NCBI GenBank assembly: GCA_020635855.1
Contig: JACJYZ010000002.1
Span: forward strand, 1,426,001-1,490,000
Origin: Flavobacteriales bacterium
GTDB taxonomy: Bacteria; Bacteroidota; Bacteroidia; JACJYZ01
Length of the DNA stretch: 64,000 bases
Direction of reading: 5' to 3'
The notes beneath the pieces are model-generated. The model made no database searches. It was given only the letters and a program-made list of their open reading frames with translations, and was not told the origin of the DNA. The position numbers and the translations under genes are program-made. Shown piece by piece: positions 43,101 through 51,674 of this stretch (position 1 is its first letter; every line of letters starts with the position of its first letter).

Positions 43101-46042
43101 ACAACTTCAACTTCTACTGGAACTTCGGCGACGGAACCAGGGACACCACTTCCGGTGGAACGGAGCATATCTTTACCAACATCGGTTCATACAACGTAAT
43201 GGTCACCGTTGAGAACGGATGCGGAAAACGTGCGTCTATCGGTCAGTCCGTGGAGGTCATTAACAATGCGCAACCGGTGCTTGACGGAGAGAAGTTCGGT
43301 GTGGCCGCGCAAAGCCAATACGCCGGATGTGCCGGTGATGCACTGTTGTTCTACTTCTTCGGGGAGTTCGATCAGAACAACTGGGATTTCGGTGACGGAG
43401 TCAGTGCGTCGGCTACGGAGAAATTGCTGCTTCCCAACGGCGCCTTCGCAACCATTGTGAAACATGCGTATCAGTCGACCGGTAACTACTGGGCCAAGCT
43501 TACCCTGACCAACAATTGCGGCAACTCGGTGACAGATTCTGTGCTGGTGCGTGTGGGTGGAAACCTGGTTGTGGACGGGAACATGTTGATTGAGCCTCCA
43601 ATGGGCGGCAACAAGTATACCACTTGCTGGCCGGTGACCATGCTGGGTATCGGCGGATCCAAGTTCTTCTGGAGTTTCGGTGATGGCGATACGCTCACCA
43701 GCTATTCTCCTACGATTGAACATACCTACCTTACTCCGGGCAACTATGCGGTTACCCTCACCATTACCAATGCTTGCGGCAACAGCGCCACAGTGAACGG
43801 TGCCATTAATGTGAGCGGGGTAGGCGGGCCACAAATCAACGTGTCGGAACTTGATCCGGTTACCTGTAACGCTGGCAGCAACGGCAGTGCCGTCGCCACC
43901 ATTAGTATCGGACAGGCACCTTACAAATACATATGGGATGACAACCTGCAGCAGACCGCGGATACGGCGGTTGGATTGACAGCAGGTACGTACCATGTGA
44001 CGGTTACCGACGCCAACGGATGTACCTCGTCGCAAAGCGTAAGCGTAAACGAACCTCAGCCCATTCAGGTATCCACTTCCAAGGTGGATGCAACCTGCGG
44101 CACAACGGATGGCAACGCAAGTGCAGTGGCATCCAACGGCAATGCACCTTATTCGTATGTGTGGTCCAACGGTAAAACCACAACCATTGTGACCGGTCTG
44201 GGCAAAGGCATATATCATGTAACGGTAACCGATGGCATGGGATGTACCCAGTCCGGTGCAGTGAATATCAATGAAATCGGAGCACCCACGCTGCAGGCTG
44301 ATTCGTTGAACGATGCCGGATGCTACGGTGCGGCCGACGGAAGTGTAAAGGTGGGGCTGTCGGGTGGAACCTCACCATTTGCATATACCTGGTCCAACGG
44401 TGTAACCACCCAGAAGGCAACCGGTCTTGCTGCAGGTTCCTATACGGTAACGGTGACCGATTCGGGCGGATGCAGTTCCGTGGCTTCTTTCAATGTATCC
44501 CAACCGTCCCAGATTAAGATTACAGTGTCAACAACCAAATCCAATTGCGGTACAGCAAACGGATCGGCTTCAGTGACGGTATCGGGTGGTACGAGCCCGT
44601 ACACCTATGCCTGGTCTACAGGTGGCACCGGAACCAGTGCAAGCGGCCTGCCTGCAGGTACCTACGATGTGACCGTAAGCGATGGCGCCGGATGTAGCGA
44701 AGTGAAGGTGGTAACGGTCGAGAATACAGGGTCGCCCCAACTGGCCAACGTGGTACACAATACCACTTGTAACGGCACCAACGACGGAGCCATCGATCTT
44801 ACTGTGACCGGCGGCACCACGCCATACATTTACACATGGTCCAACGGCGGATATACACAAGACATCAGCGGACTGCAACCGGGGGTGTATACCCTCATCC
44901 TGCAAGATGGTGCCGGTTGCCTTGTGGTGCGCAACTATACAGTATCGGAGCCGGATGAACTGACATCCACCATGGTCGCGTCCGGAACGGCATGTACCAC
45001 CCAGGATGGTGCCGTGCAGGTGACCGCTGCCGGTGGCACCATTCCGTATTCCTATGTGTGGTCGGATGGCCAGACGAATGCCACAGCAACCGGACTGGCA
45101 ACTGGTGATTTCCAGGTAACCGTAACCGATGCCAATGGCTGCTCGGTATTGGATACCGCAGCAGTGGATGTGGAAGTGCCCATGCAGGAGATCTGTATTG
45201 TAACGGTTGATTCCACCACGGAAAAGAACATCGTGGTGTGGGAGAAACAAACCGGGTTGGGCATTGCAAGCTTCAATGTGTATAAGGAAGATACAGTGCT
45301 GAATAAGTTTAACCTCATAGGGAATGTGCCGTTCACAGGTGCTTACAGTGAATTTGAAGATGTTACTTCAAATCCACGCGCGGTGGCGGCCAGGTACCGC
45401 ATTACTGCGTTGGACTCATGCAGCAATGAGTCCGTAACGGGTACGATCCATAAAACCATGTGGCTACAGGCTGCACATGGCACAGGAGGTACAATCTCAT
45501 TGATGTGGACGCCGTATGAAGGTGTGGTGGTACCGACCTATCGGGTATGGAGGGGCACCAATCAAAACCCGCTCAGTGTATTAACCACCGTTGCGGGTTC
45601 GGTAACGGGCTACAATGATCTGTCGCCGTCGGCCGGACTTGACAGCATCACGTATGTGGTGGAAGTGGTGCCTGCAACAGGTTGCGTGGCTACCTTCAAA
45701 ACCAAGAACTACAATTCATCCAGGTCCAACAAAACGTCCATACCGCCGCCGCCGGATTCGGTGGATGCGGTGCCGAATGTGCGCGGACTCATCGAACGCT
45801 TCGAGTTGTTCCCGAACCCGAACCGGGGATCATTTACCTTCAACCTCGAACTCAGCAAGCATCAGCATGTGACGATGCAACTGGTGAATATGCACGGACA
45901 GGTGATCTGGACGGAAAAACTGGGGGATGTCTCGGGTGGACTCACTCGACAGGTCGAACTGGACCGGCATGTGCCCGGCATCTACTTCCTGCAACTTGTT
46001 TCGGATGAAGCCATCCTGACCAGGAAACTGGTGATCGAGTAA
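40121..46042 (+). CDS. giant secreted protein: 14 PKD domains, 6 SprB repeats, T9SS sorting domain
   Basis: This 1973-residue protein has a signal peptide (MKKILYAFAFAIMGVTAVAQ). About 1,220 residues then hold 14 PKD-like domains, most with a core such as YVWNYGDGSP and bracketed by two cysteines (VCPG near the start, NYCG near the end), likely disulfides. Six SprB-type repeats follow (AYTWSNGVTTQKATGLAAGSYTVTVTDSGGC is representative in form), then an FN3-like region and a type A T9SS tail (LFPNPNRGSFTFNLELS, PGIYFLQLVSDEAILTRKLVIE). SprB-like repeats are known from gliding adhesins. The start is at the ATG beginning the signal peptide, not at 40058. Ligand unknown. Confidence 0.92.
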   Translation: MKKILYAFAFAIMGVTAVAQTPTFDLSVQSGCPPLMVKATNTSTLKPGIHYRWYFGEGSYIWSYDTSAVQHPTHIYNTVGSYTVYLEQFDGSFNYLGGTNKVVTVQGSTGQFFINPSDSACPGTSVQFYTYMTNSSHSWDFGDGNTGSGSSAFHTFTTPGVYPVTLYLTTPCGPDTIVKMFKVSTKVQAQGGFTLSSRDVCLGEPVSYSSYYTNQATHFDFGDGATSSQTFGKHVYAAPGQYYIKQDVTNACGNSTQVVDSVTVHSNLPVNPSVYMNPSRDTICPGDEINVYVSGDFKQLRFNFGDGTIVNLGEGQNYAYHTYNQLGDYPISAQVTNYCGNDSLLKDTVHVVGSQGFDPNAVIHLNSHDVCPGANVSMYLSSNQYYRSYVWTYGDGSKKDSSSYSSTNHAFKSFGHYPVEVKVYNGCGESQIYQDSIHVVPNGGFPDGVNINGPNMAVCPQQPISLDATYGYKFYVWNMGDGSPKDSTSDASKDYFYSTPGNYQVACTIYNFCGEDSTVKFAVSVDGNAGFPSDPYFKLDQNPGGAVCPGQEVFLNAPTGYASYAWDYGDGSPVDSTFDASRGHEYPTEGEYTVNCRIYNYCGIDTVLQATVSVQDHVPFPTNDPNFRINTNTNAVCPGQRMSFNGPSGYKYYVWNYGDGVVDTTTTYWRDHFYTTPGTYDLKLTIQNFCGDDTTISTTVQVETNLGFPMYGFGLSVYTSPACPGQRVSLCAPYGNKAYVFDFGDGSPVDSTGNSCSDHRYGAPGTYAVSARVYNFCGYDTVITSSVEIDDQLEFTSSLSIDFEPQHSCPNHEIQMSASGGYESYVWYFGDGDTAYGGSSAAHRYENPGVYQVAVKITNYCGADSTIESFVTVDSLATFSSNINMSSWPESNCPGDLVSFDVTRGFETYFWSFGDGTFDTTNTGRIDHVYSALGNYSASVTIMNGCGNTITKKRSVSVVNNAAVPEMDLEVISSPLCPGDKVMLIPGGGDSGYDNFNFYWNFGDGTRDTTSGGTEHIFTNIGSYNVMVTVENGCGKRASIGQSVEVINNAQPVLDGEKFGVAAQSQYAGCAGDALLFYFFGEFDQNNWDFGDGVSASATEKLLLPNGAFATIVKHAYQSTGNYWAKLTLTNNCGNSVTDSVLVRVGGNLVVDGNMLIEPPMGGNKYTTCWPVTMLGIGGSKFFWSFGDGDTLTSYSPTIEHTYLTPGNYAVTLTITNACGNSATVNGAINVSGVGGPQINVSELDPVTCNAGSNGSAVATISIGQAPYKYIWDDNLQQTADTAVGLTAGTYHVTVTDANGCTSSQSVSVNEPQPIQVSTSKVDATCGTTDGNASAVASNGNAPYSYVWSNGKTTTIVTGLGKGIYHVTVTDGMGCTQSGAVNINEIGAPTLQADSLNDAGCYGAADGSVKVGLSGGTSPFAYTWSNGVTTQKATGLAAGSYTVTVTDSGGCSSVASFNVSQPSQIKITVSTTKSNCGTANGSASVTVSGGTSPYTYAWSTGGTGTSASGLPAGTYDVTVSDGAGCSEVKVVTVENTGSPQLANVVHNTTCNGTNDGAIDLTVTGGTTPYIYTWSNGGYTQDISGLQPGVYTLILQDGAGCLVVRNYTVSEPDELTSTMVASGTACTTQDGAVQVTAAGGTIPYSYVWSDGQTNATATGLATGDFQVTVTDANGCSVLDTAAVDVEVPMQEICIVTVDSTTEKNIVVWEKQTGLGIASFNVYKEDTVLNKFNLIGNVPFTGAYSEFEDVTSNPRAVAARYRITALDSCSNESVTGTIHKTMWLQAAHGTGGTISLMWTPYEGVVVPTYRVWRGTNQNPLSVLTTVAGSVTGYNDLSPSAGLDSITYVVEVVPATGCVATFKTKNYNSSRSNKTSIPPPPDSVDAVPNVRGLIERFELFPNPNRGSFTFNLELSKHQHVTMQLVNMHGQVIWTEKLGDVSGGLTRQVELDRHVPGIYFLQLVSDEAILTRKLVIE

Positions 46043-46063
46043 TCCTGTTGCAAAATGCCAAAG

Positions 46064-46095
46064 AAAAGGCCTTGCTCATCAGAGCAGGGCCTTTT
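46064..46095. terminator. bidirectional terminator
   Basis: AAAAGGCCTTGCTC pairs with GAGCAGGGCCTTTT (one G-T) around ATCA, 21 nt after the giant gene's stop codon and 2 nt before the end of the convergent outer-membrane-type gene at 46098. Confidence 0.85.
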
Positions 46096-46097
46096 CT

Positions 46098-46652
46098 TTA
46101 TTGGTTATAATAAAGTGATTTGCGTGTTAGGGCGTAGATCAGGGAGAGGTTGAAGTTCTCGATGTCGTCTTTGAGATTTCCCTGGCCCTGTTTCAGGTTG
46201 GGTCCGAAAAGCAGCTGCCAGTTTTTGGCAATATGGATGCCGATATCGGGGCGAAACATGATGACGCTTTCCTTGAAATCCGTCACCCAAGCTACATTGA
46301 GGCGGGCAGCAAAACCGGAATAGTACCCCGTGGTGAACATATAGGAAGCGGCAGGCCCAATGAAGAACCTGGGCTCCACACCACCCAATAAACCAGCGGA
46401 CAGACGCTGGATATGAAAACGGCTTCGCTCGGGAATGAGCGGATTGATCTTGGGATTGGTGCCGGTTGCCAGCTGAAATTCAAACATGATGTGGCTGTAA
46501 TAATGTGCACCCGCCATAAAGCTGAACCCGCTTGACCAGCTTTTCTTATGCTCGCGAAAGGCTTCATCCGATTGTGCATGACATGTGCCGATCACGGTTG
46601 ATGTAACCGTAAGTCCGATGCATATTATTTTCGCCGGAAAGGATCCTGCCAT
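46098..46652 (-). CDS. probable outer-membrane beta-barrel protein, unknown
   Basis: A signal peptide (IICIGLTVTSTVIGTCHA) precedes about 158 residues of alternating hydrophobic strands (FSFMAGAHYYSHIMFEFQLA, HIQRLSAGLLGGVEPRFFIGPAASYMF, YYSGFAARLNVAWVT, VIMFRPDIGIHI, WQLLFGPNLKQG, FNLSLIYALTRKSLYYNQ), with an aromatic-rich end as expected for a small barrel. No family is recognised. It may be an envelope protein related to its neighbour, the giant PKD protein, but this is only proximity. Confidence 0.65.
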   Translation of the reverse strand: MAGSFPAKIICIGLTVTSTVIGTCHAQSDEAFREHKKSWSSGFSFMAGAHYYSHIMFEFQLATGTNPKINPLIPERSRFHIQRLSAGLLGGVEPRFFIGPAASYMFTTGYYSGFAARLNVAWVTDFKESVIMFRPDIGIHIAKNWQLLFGPNLKQGQGNLKDDIENFNLSLIYALTRKSLYYNQ

Positions 46653-46712
46653 GGCGCTTCAACTTATACCCTTTAACGTTAATTTTACAGAAAGATTCGG
46701 GTGTTTACCTAA

Positions 46713-47387
46713 ATGGCAAGTAAAGAAACAGATTTTCCCCCGGTTGAAATGGCCGATGAAGACGGATTCCTTGCGTGGGGCGGGGATCTTGGTCGTGATC
46801 GTTTGCTTCAGGCATATCGTTCCGGAATTTTTCCCTGGTTCAACCCTGGTGAGCCCATACTCTGGTGGGCGCCAGATCCCAGGTTTGTGTTGTTTCCCGA
46901 TGAATTGAAGGTTTCTGATAGCATGCGGCGTTTGTTGCAAAAGGCACCGTGGCGTGTTACATTGGATAACTGTTTTGCGGATGTGATCAGGGCTTGTAAA
47001 AAGGTAAAGCGAGCGGGGCAGAAGGGTACCTGGATCACGGATGAAATGGAGGCTGCTTATACCCAACTTCATCGTGAAGGATGGGCGCATTCGGTGGAAG
47101 TATGGGAAGAGGAGGAGCTGATCGGTGGTTTGTATGGTGTTTCACTGGGCAACATGTTTTTCGGCGAATCAATGTTCGCCCTCCGAAGCAATGCATCCAA
47201 ATACGGATTCATTACCCTGGTGGCAGTGCTGAAGGAAAAAGGATTTACACTGATTGACTGCCAGGTGCCTACGGAACATCTCGCATCTCTTGGTGCGAGG
47301 CCCATTGCACGAAAGGAATTCATGGGCCTTTTGGAAAAAGGATTGAAAAAACCCACCTTGCACGGATCATGGAGTCAATGGATCTGA
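46713..47387 (+). CDS. aat: leucyl/phenylalanyl-tRNA-protein transferase
   Basis: Aat adds Leu or Phe to proteins with N-terminal Arg or Lys, marking them for ClpAP under the N-end rule. The 224-residue protein has DEDGFLAWGGDLGRDRLLQAYRSGIFPWFNPGEPILWWAPDPRFVL, then GKNMFFGESMFALRSNASKYGFITLV-type GNAT-like core and DCQVPTEHLASLGARPIARKEF. All are standard family segments and the length is normal. cutA starts inside its last codons, so the two are co-translated. Confidence 0.96.
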   Translation: MASKETDFPPVEMADEDGFLAWGGDLGRDRLLQAYRSGIFPWFNPGEPILWWAPDPRFVLFPDELKVSDSMRRLLQKAPWRVTLDNCFADVIRACKKVKRAGQKGTWITDEMEAAYTQLHREGWAHSVEVWEEEELIGGLYGVSLGNMFFGESMFALRSNASKYGFITLVAVLKEKGFTLIDCQVPTEHLASLGARPIARKEFMGLLEKGLKKPTLHGSWSQWI

Positions 47388-47716
47388 ACCCCGCGGAATT
47401 TCTTTTTGTGTACATGACTTTTCCCAACCGGGAAGAGGCGGAGCGTGTCGGTACCATGCTGGTGGAAGAACACCTTGCTGCCTGTGTGAACATAACGGAT
47501 GGCATGCAGTCCGTATACAGATGGCAGGGCAGGGTAGAGCGTGCATCCGAAACCGTTTGCATCGCCAAAACAAAGGTGGCATTGTTCGATGCGCTGGAGC
47601 GCAGGGTTCAGGCATTGCATCCTTATGAATGCCCGTGTATCGTGGCAATGCCGCTGGCTGCTGCCAGCCCGTCTTACCTGCAGTGGCTGGATGAGCAGGT
47701 AAAGGATGGCGAATGA
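47369..47716 (+). CDS. cutA: CutA family divalent-cation tolerance protein
   Basis: The 115-residue protein has the CutA trimer fold pattern: FLFVYMTFPNREEAERVGTMLVEEHLAACVNI, SVYRWQGRVERASETVCIAKT and HPYECPCIVAMPLAAASPSYLQWL. CutA was linked to copper tolerance, though its actual role is uncertain. It overlaps aat by 19 nt (10 nt if the second ATG, 47378, is used), and its own stop overlaps the next start in ATGA. Confidence 0.95.
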   Translation: MESMDLNPAEFLFVYMTFPNREEAERVGTMLVEEHLAACVNITDGMQSVYRWQGRVERASETVCIAKTKVALFDALERRVQALHPYECPCIVAMPLAAASPSYLQWLDEQVKDGE

Positions 47717-48549
47717 GGCCGGGTGTCCGATATATGCTGTATTCCACGCTGGCATTTTCCATGATGCACATCTGCGTGAAGTCGCTCACGCACATTCCCG
47801 CCCATGAGATTATTCTTTTCCGTTCCGCCGTTACCCTCATCATCAGCTTTGCTTTTCTTCGGTATCACCGGCTGCCGGTTTTTGGTACCAACCGCAAGAT
47901 ATTGGTGTTGCGCGGTACTGTGGGTGTAATCGCCCTGACGCTTTTCTTCATCACCCTGCAAAGGATTCCGCTTGCCGCTGCCGTGACGCTGCAGCATCTG
48001 TCGCCCATCTTCACCGTGTTGTTCTCGATGTTGTTCTTATCTGAAAAGGTGAAGCCATCGCAGTGGTTGTTTTTCCTGGTTGCTTTTTCCGGGGTGTTGC
48101 TGATCAAAGGTTTTGACGAACGGATCGAACCTATCTTCATGCTGTTGGGTATCTTGTCGGCTGTGTTTTCAGGACTGGCATACGTTTGCATCCGCATCCT
48201 GAGGCACACCGATCATGCCTACAATGTGGTATTCTACTTTCCGCTGGTGGCCACGCCGGTGATGGGAATATGGTGTATGATCAACTGGGTGCAACCGATG
48301 GGGTATGAATGGGGACTGCTAATCCTGGCGGGTGTGTTCACGCAGGTGGGGCAGATCTTCATGACGCGATCGCTCCAGGCTGAAGAGGCCAGCAGCGTTG
48401 CCATCCTTAAATACCTGAGTCTGGTGTATGCACTCGGCTTCGGCTATTTTCTTTTTGATGAGACCTATCCCTGGATGTCGCTTGCCGGTATCGGGCTGAT
48501 CTTCGCCGGGGTGGGATTGAATACTTTCCGGAGGAAAGTAAGTCTTTAG
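47713..48549 (+). CDS. EamA/DMT-family transporter
   Basis: This 278-residue inner-membrane protein has ten hydrophobic segments in two repeats of five, as in the drug/metabolite transporter superfamily: YSTLAFSMMHICVKSLTHIPAHEIILFRS, AAAVTLQHLSPIFTVLFSMLFLSEKV and the second-half match ASSVAILKYLSLVYALGFGYFLFDE. The substrate is unknown. It starts inside the cutA stop, the third member of the aat-cutA operon. Its stop lies inside the inverted repeat at 48541-48578. Confidence 0.9.
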   Translation: MRPGVRYMLYSTLAFSMMHICVKSLTHIPAHEIILFRSAVTLIISFAFLRYHRLPVFGTNRKILVLRGTVGVIALTLFFITLQRIPLAAAVTLQHLSPIFTVLFSMLFLSEKVKPSQWLFFLVAFSGVLLIKGFDERIEPIFMLLGILSAVFSGLAYVCIRILRHTDHAYNVVFYFPLVATPVMGIWCMINWVQPMGYEWGLLILAGVFTQVGQIFMTRSLQAEEASSVAILKYLSLVYALGFGYFLFDETYPWMSLAGIGLIFAGVGLNTFRRKVSL

Positions 48550-48578
48550 TCGTTTGCTTCTACTTGCTACTAAAGACT
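48541..48578. repeat. inverted repeat between convergent genes
   Basis: AGTCTTTAGT (48541-48550) and ACTAAAGACT (48569-48578) are perfect inverted repeats 18 nt apart. The same words occur at 29562-29590. No T-run follows, so a terminator role is uncertain. Confidence 0.6.
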
Positions 48579-48583
48579 AACGA

Positions 48584-49999
48584 CTATAAAGCTTTCACCT
48601 CTTCCACCAACCCTGCCAGTACCTTCTTGGCGTCGCCGAAAAGCATACCGGTTTTTTCGCGGTAGAACAGGTCGTTGTCGATCCCTGCATAACCCACGCT
48701 CATGCTGCGCTTGTTGATGATGACCTGCTTGGCATCTTCAACATTCAGGATGGGCATGCCGTAAATCGGACTTGAAGGATCTTCCTTCGCGGCAGGGTTT
48801 ACCACGTCGTTGGCGCCTAATACGAGTACCACGTCGGTGGTGGAGAATTCGGGGTTGATGTCTTCCATTTCCACCAGCTTGCCATAGTCTACATTCGACT
48901 CGGCAAGGAGCACGTTCATGTGTCCGGGCATACGTCCGGCCACCGGGTGGATGGCATACTTTACTTCCACGCCCTTTGACTCGAGGAGTTCTTCCAGTTC
49001 GTGAACCACGTGCTGTGCCTGCGCTACGGCCAAACCGTAACCGGGCACGATCACGACCTTGGAGGCATAGTTGAGCAGCACGGCAACGTCGGAAATGGAA
49101 ACTTCCCGGAAGCTTTTCTGTTGGCCGTCTCCACCGGCGGCTTTGACAGCACCGCCCGTGCCGAAGGCACCGAAGATTACATTGCTCAGTGAACGGTTCA
49201 TGGCATTGCACATCACCACGGTGAGGATCGTACCTGCCGATCCCACCAGGATACCACCCGTGAGCATGGCCATGTTGTCATAAAGGAATCCGCCGAATGC
49301 TGCAGCCATACCTGTGAATGAGTTCAGGAGTGAAATCACCACCGGCATGTCGGCGCCACCGATCGGGATCACGAACAGGATGCCATAGAGGAGGGAGATG
49401 CCGGTAAGCGCATACACCCATGTTACCTTTTGTTCCGCCGGCATGTCGGAGATAAGAAGGAAAGCAATGCCTGCGGCGATAGCAATGATCAGAAGCGTAT
49501 TCAATATGTTGTAGAAGGGGAGACGGATGTCTTTCTTCATGTTGCCATTCAGCTTGGCAAAAGCGACCATGGATCCGGAGAAGGACACGCTGCCGATCAC
49601 AAGGCCACAGAAAATGGTGAGCAGCATCAATGTGTGCGGGGTCTCTGCGTGCAGGGCGTGCGGGAATTCGATCAGCCCGATGATGGCTGCACAAGCACCG
49701 CCCATTCCGTTGAAGAGGGATACCATTTGTGGCATGGCGGTCATGGCCACTTTCTTGGCGATGATCCATCCGATGACGGTGCCTACAATGATGCCGCCGA
49801 AGATCCAGGCCAGGTTGCCCAGGTGCTTGCCGTTTTCATCCTTGTAAAGAAAGATGGTGGCGAAGATGGCCAGCGTCATGCCCACCGCAGCCCACAGGTT
49901 TCCGGAGCGGGCGGTTTTTGGGCCACTCAGTTTCTTCAGTCCGATGATGTAGAGGACTGAAGCAATCAGGTAAGATATTTCCAAAAGGTAGGCACCCAT
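48584..49999 (-). CDS. pntB: NAD(P) transhydrogenase subunit beta
   Basis: PntB forms the NADP(H)-binding domain and most of the proton channel of the membrane transhydrogenase, which uses proton motive force to reduce NADP+ with NADH. The 471-residue protein has multiple membrane segments up to about residue 290 and a C-terminal soluble NADP-binding domain (VVIVPGYGLAVAQAQHVVHELEELL, AIHPVAGRMPGHMNVLLAESNVDYG, LVLGANDVVNPAAKEDPSSPIYGMPILNVEDAKQVIINKRSMSVGYAGIDNDLFY). It is the last of three pnt genes, starting 3 nt after pntAB. Confidence 0.97.
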   Translation of the reverse strand: MGAYLLEISYLIASVLYIIGLKKLSGPKTARSGNLWAAVGMTLAIFATIFLYKDENGKHLGNLAWIFGGIIVGTVIGWIIAKKVAMTAMPQMVSLFNGMGGACAAIIGLIEFPHALHAETPHTLMLLTIFCGLVIGSVSFSGSMVAFAKLNGNMKKDIRLPFYNILNTLLIIAIAAGIAFLLISDMPAEQKVTWVYALTGISLLYGILFVIPIGGADMPVVISLLNSFTGMAAAFGGFLYDNMAMLTGGILVGSAGTILTVVMCNAMNRSLSNVIFGAFGTGGAVKAAGGDGQQKSFREVSISDVAVLLNYASKVVIVPGYGLAVAQAQHVVHELEELLESKGVEVKYAIHPVAGRMPGHMNVLLAESNVDYGKLVEMEDINPEFSTTDVVLVLGANDVVNPAAKEDPSSPIYGMPILNVEDAKQVIINKRSMSVGYAGIDNDLFYREKTGMLFGDAKKVLAGLVEEVKAL

Positions 50000-50002
50000 G
50001 AC

Positions 50003-50317
50003 TTAGTCTTTTTTTGCAGGTTTTTTCTTAAACATTTCCAGCATGCGGTCGGTGACCACAAAGCCTCCCACCACGTTCAGCGTTCCCAGTATCACGGCCA
50101 GGAAACCCAGGATGATGGCCAGCGTGGTGTCTGCTTTGCCCATGATGATGATGGCGCCGATGATCACAACCCCGTGAATGGCGTTGGCACCCGACATGAG
50201 CGGGGTATGCAGGACAGACGGTACGTTGGCGATCACTTCCACCCCAAGTAAGATGGAGAGGATGACCACATACACCATGTTCATGTGCTGGTAAAAGAAT
50301 TCAAGGACTGCTTCCAT
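50003..50317 (-). CDS. pntAB: NAD(P) transhydrogenase subunit alpha part 2
   Basis: The 104-residue membrane part of the alpha subunit, encoded as a separate gene as in the three-subunit (split alpha) transhydrogenases. Three hydrophobic segments are visible: VYVVILSILLGVEVIANVP, AIHGVVIIGAIIIMG and LAIILGFLAVILGTLNVVGGFVVTDRML. It lies between pntAA and pntB and begins 21 nt after the pntAA stop. Confidence 0.95.
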   Translation of the reverse strand: MEAVLEFFYQHMNMVYVVILSILLGVEVIANVPSVLHTPLMSGANAIHGVVIIGAIIIMGKADTTLAIILGFLAVILGTLNVVGGFVVTDRMLEMFKKKPAKKD

Positions 50318-50338
50318 GAGAATGAGAATATTAATTGT

Positions 50339-51469
50339 TTATGCGGTGGCTTGGGTTTGCACAACGGAGGGATGCACTTTGGCTCCCTTGTGGACAATGA
50401 GCGAACCTTTGTTGATCTCTTCTTCCATGTCCCACTTGAAACCCTCGTTGGAGGCCAGGTGCAACAGGAGCTCGCTGATGTTTTTGGCGTACAGCTCGCT
50501 GGCATTCAGCGGCAGGAGGCTCGGCAGGTTGGATTCGCCTATGATGATCACCCCTTCTTTTACAACGGTTTGATCCAGTTCACTCAGTTCACAATTGCCG
50601 CCTTGTTCAACAGCCATGTCAACGATCACCGAGCCGGCGCGCATGGATTTGACCATGTCGGCGGTGATCAACATCGGTGCTTTCTTGCCGGGGATCAATG
50701 CGGTGGTGATCACCACATCGGCATCTGCCACGTGTTTGGCAACCAATTCTTTTTGTTTCTGCAGAAATTCTTCAGATACACCCTTGACGTAACCGCCTTC
50801 CATTTTTACAGAGGCGTCCGCAGGTACTTCAATGAACTTGCCGCCGAGGGATTGCACCTGTTCTTTTGTTTCCGGCCGGATGTCCGATACTTCCACGATC
50901 GCACCGAGGCGTTTGGCGGTGGCAATGGCCTGAAGGCCCGCCACACCCGCACCCATGATGACCACTTTGGATGGTTTCAGGGTTCCGGCGGAAGTCATCA
51001 GCAGGGGAAATATTTTTCCAAGTGCATTGGCGGCCAGCAGTACGGTTTTGTAACCGGCCAGGTTGTTCTGTGAGCTGAGCGCATCCATCTTCTGAGCAAG
51101 AGATGTGCGCGGGATGGCATCCATGGAATAGGCGGAAATGCCCTGTTTGGCGCATGCCTCAACCAGATCCGGATGGGTGGCGGCAAACATGAAGGAGATA
51201 AGCACGGCATCTCTTTTCATCAGTGCCACTTCCTCCGGCAACGGGGCATTCACTTTCAGTACCACATCGGCATCAGCGTATACCTGTTGCTTCTCTGCCA
51301 CGGTGGCGCCGGCTTCCGTATACTGTGTATCAGCTATGAAGGCTTTATCTCCTGCGCCTTTTTCAACCACTACCTGAAAGCCTTTCGAAATAAGAGACTT
51401 GATGATAGTGGGGGTGAGAGCGACGCGCTTTTCCCGCTCCTTTGTTTCTTTGGGTACACCTAATTTCAC
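50339..51469 (-). CDS. pntAA: NAD(P) transhydrogenase subunit alpha part 1
   Basis: The NAD(H)-binding soluble part of the transhydrogenase, 376 residues. It opens with MKLGVPKETKEREKRVALTPTIIKSL, related to alanine dehydrogenase, and carries VVIMGAGVAGLQAIATAKRLGAIVEVSDIRPETKEQVQSLGGKF and ITTALIPGKKAPMLITADMV. It is the first of three consecutive genes on the minus strand and ends where pntAB begins. Confidence 0.97.
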   Translation of the reverse strand: MKLGVPKETKEREKRVALTPTIIKSLISKGFQVVVEKGAGDKAFIADTQYTEAGATVAEKQQVYADADVVLKVNAPLPEEVALMKRDAVLISFMFAATHPDLVEACAKQGISAYSMDAIPRTSLAQKMDALSSQNNLAGYKTVLLAANALGKIFPLLMTSAGTLKPSKVVIMGAGVAGLQAIATAKRLGAIVEVSDIRPETKEQVQSLGGKFIEVPADASVKMEGGYVKGVSEEFLQKQKELVAKHVADADVVITTALIPGKKAPMLITADMVKSMRAGSVIVDMAVEQGGNCELSELDQTVVKEGVIIIGESNLPSLLPLNASELYAKNISELLLHLASNEGFKWDMEEEINKGSLIVHKGAKVHPSVVQTQATA

Positions 51470-51615
51470 GATGGTAGAATTTGGTTGTGAATACCGGTTG
51501 TGGCAGCCAAAGTAAAAAAGATATTTGGATTATCGAAACCGTTGAACCGCCCTGTATTTGTCTGTTCTATGAAGTCAGGATCAAACGTATGTGACGGTGG
51601 TGTACCGATCTGCCA

Positions 51616-51623
51616 TAATTTTG
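51616..51623 (+). promoter_or_regulatory. -7 box of the MBL hydrolase promoter
   Basis: TAATTTTG fits TAnnTTTG, 52 nt before the ATG. The -33 element is not evident. Confidence 0.4.
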
Positions 51624-51674
51624 CACCTTTGTGAACCATGTGCTTGAAGTCGTCTGGCAAGTTGTGGCTTTGAC

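Noticed and set aside
43187..44218. Antisense 343-codon frame under the giant PKD gene
   Set aside because: It runs fully inside the PKD gene's coding strand region; translation is rich in Cys/His/Gly without motifs and reflects the base pattern of repeats.
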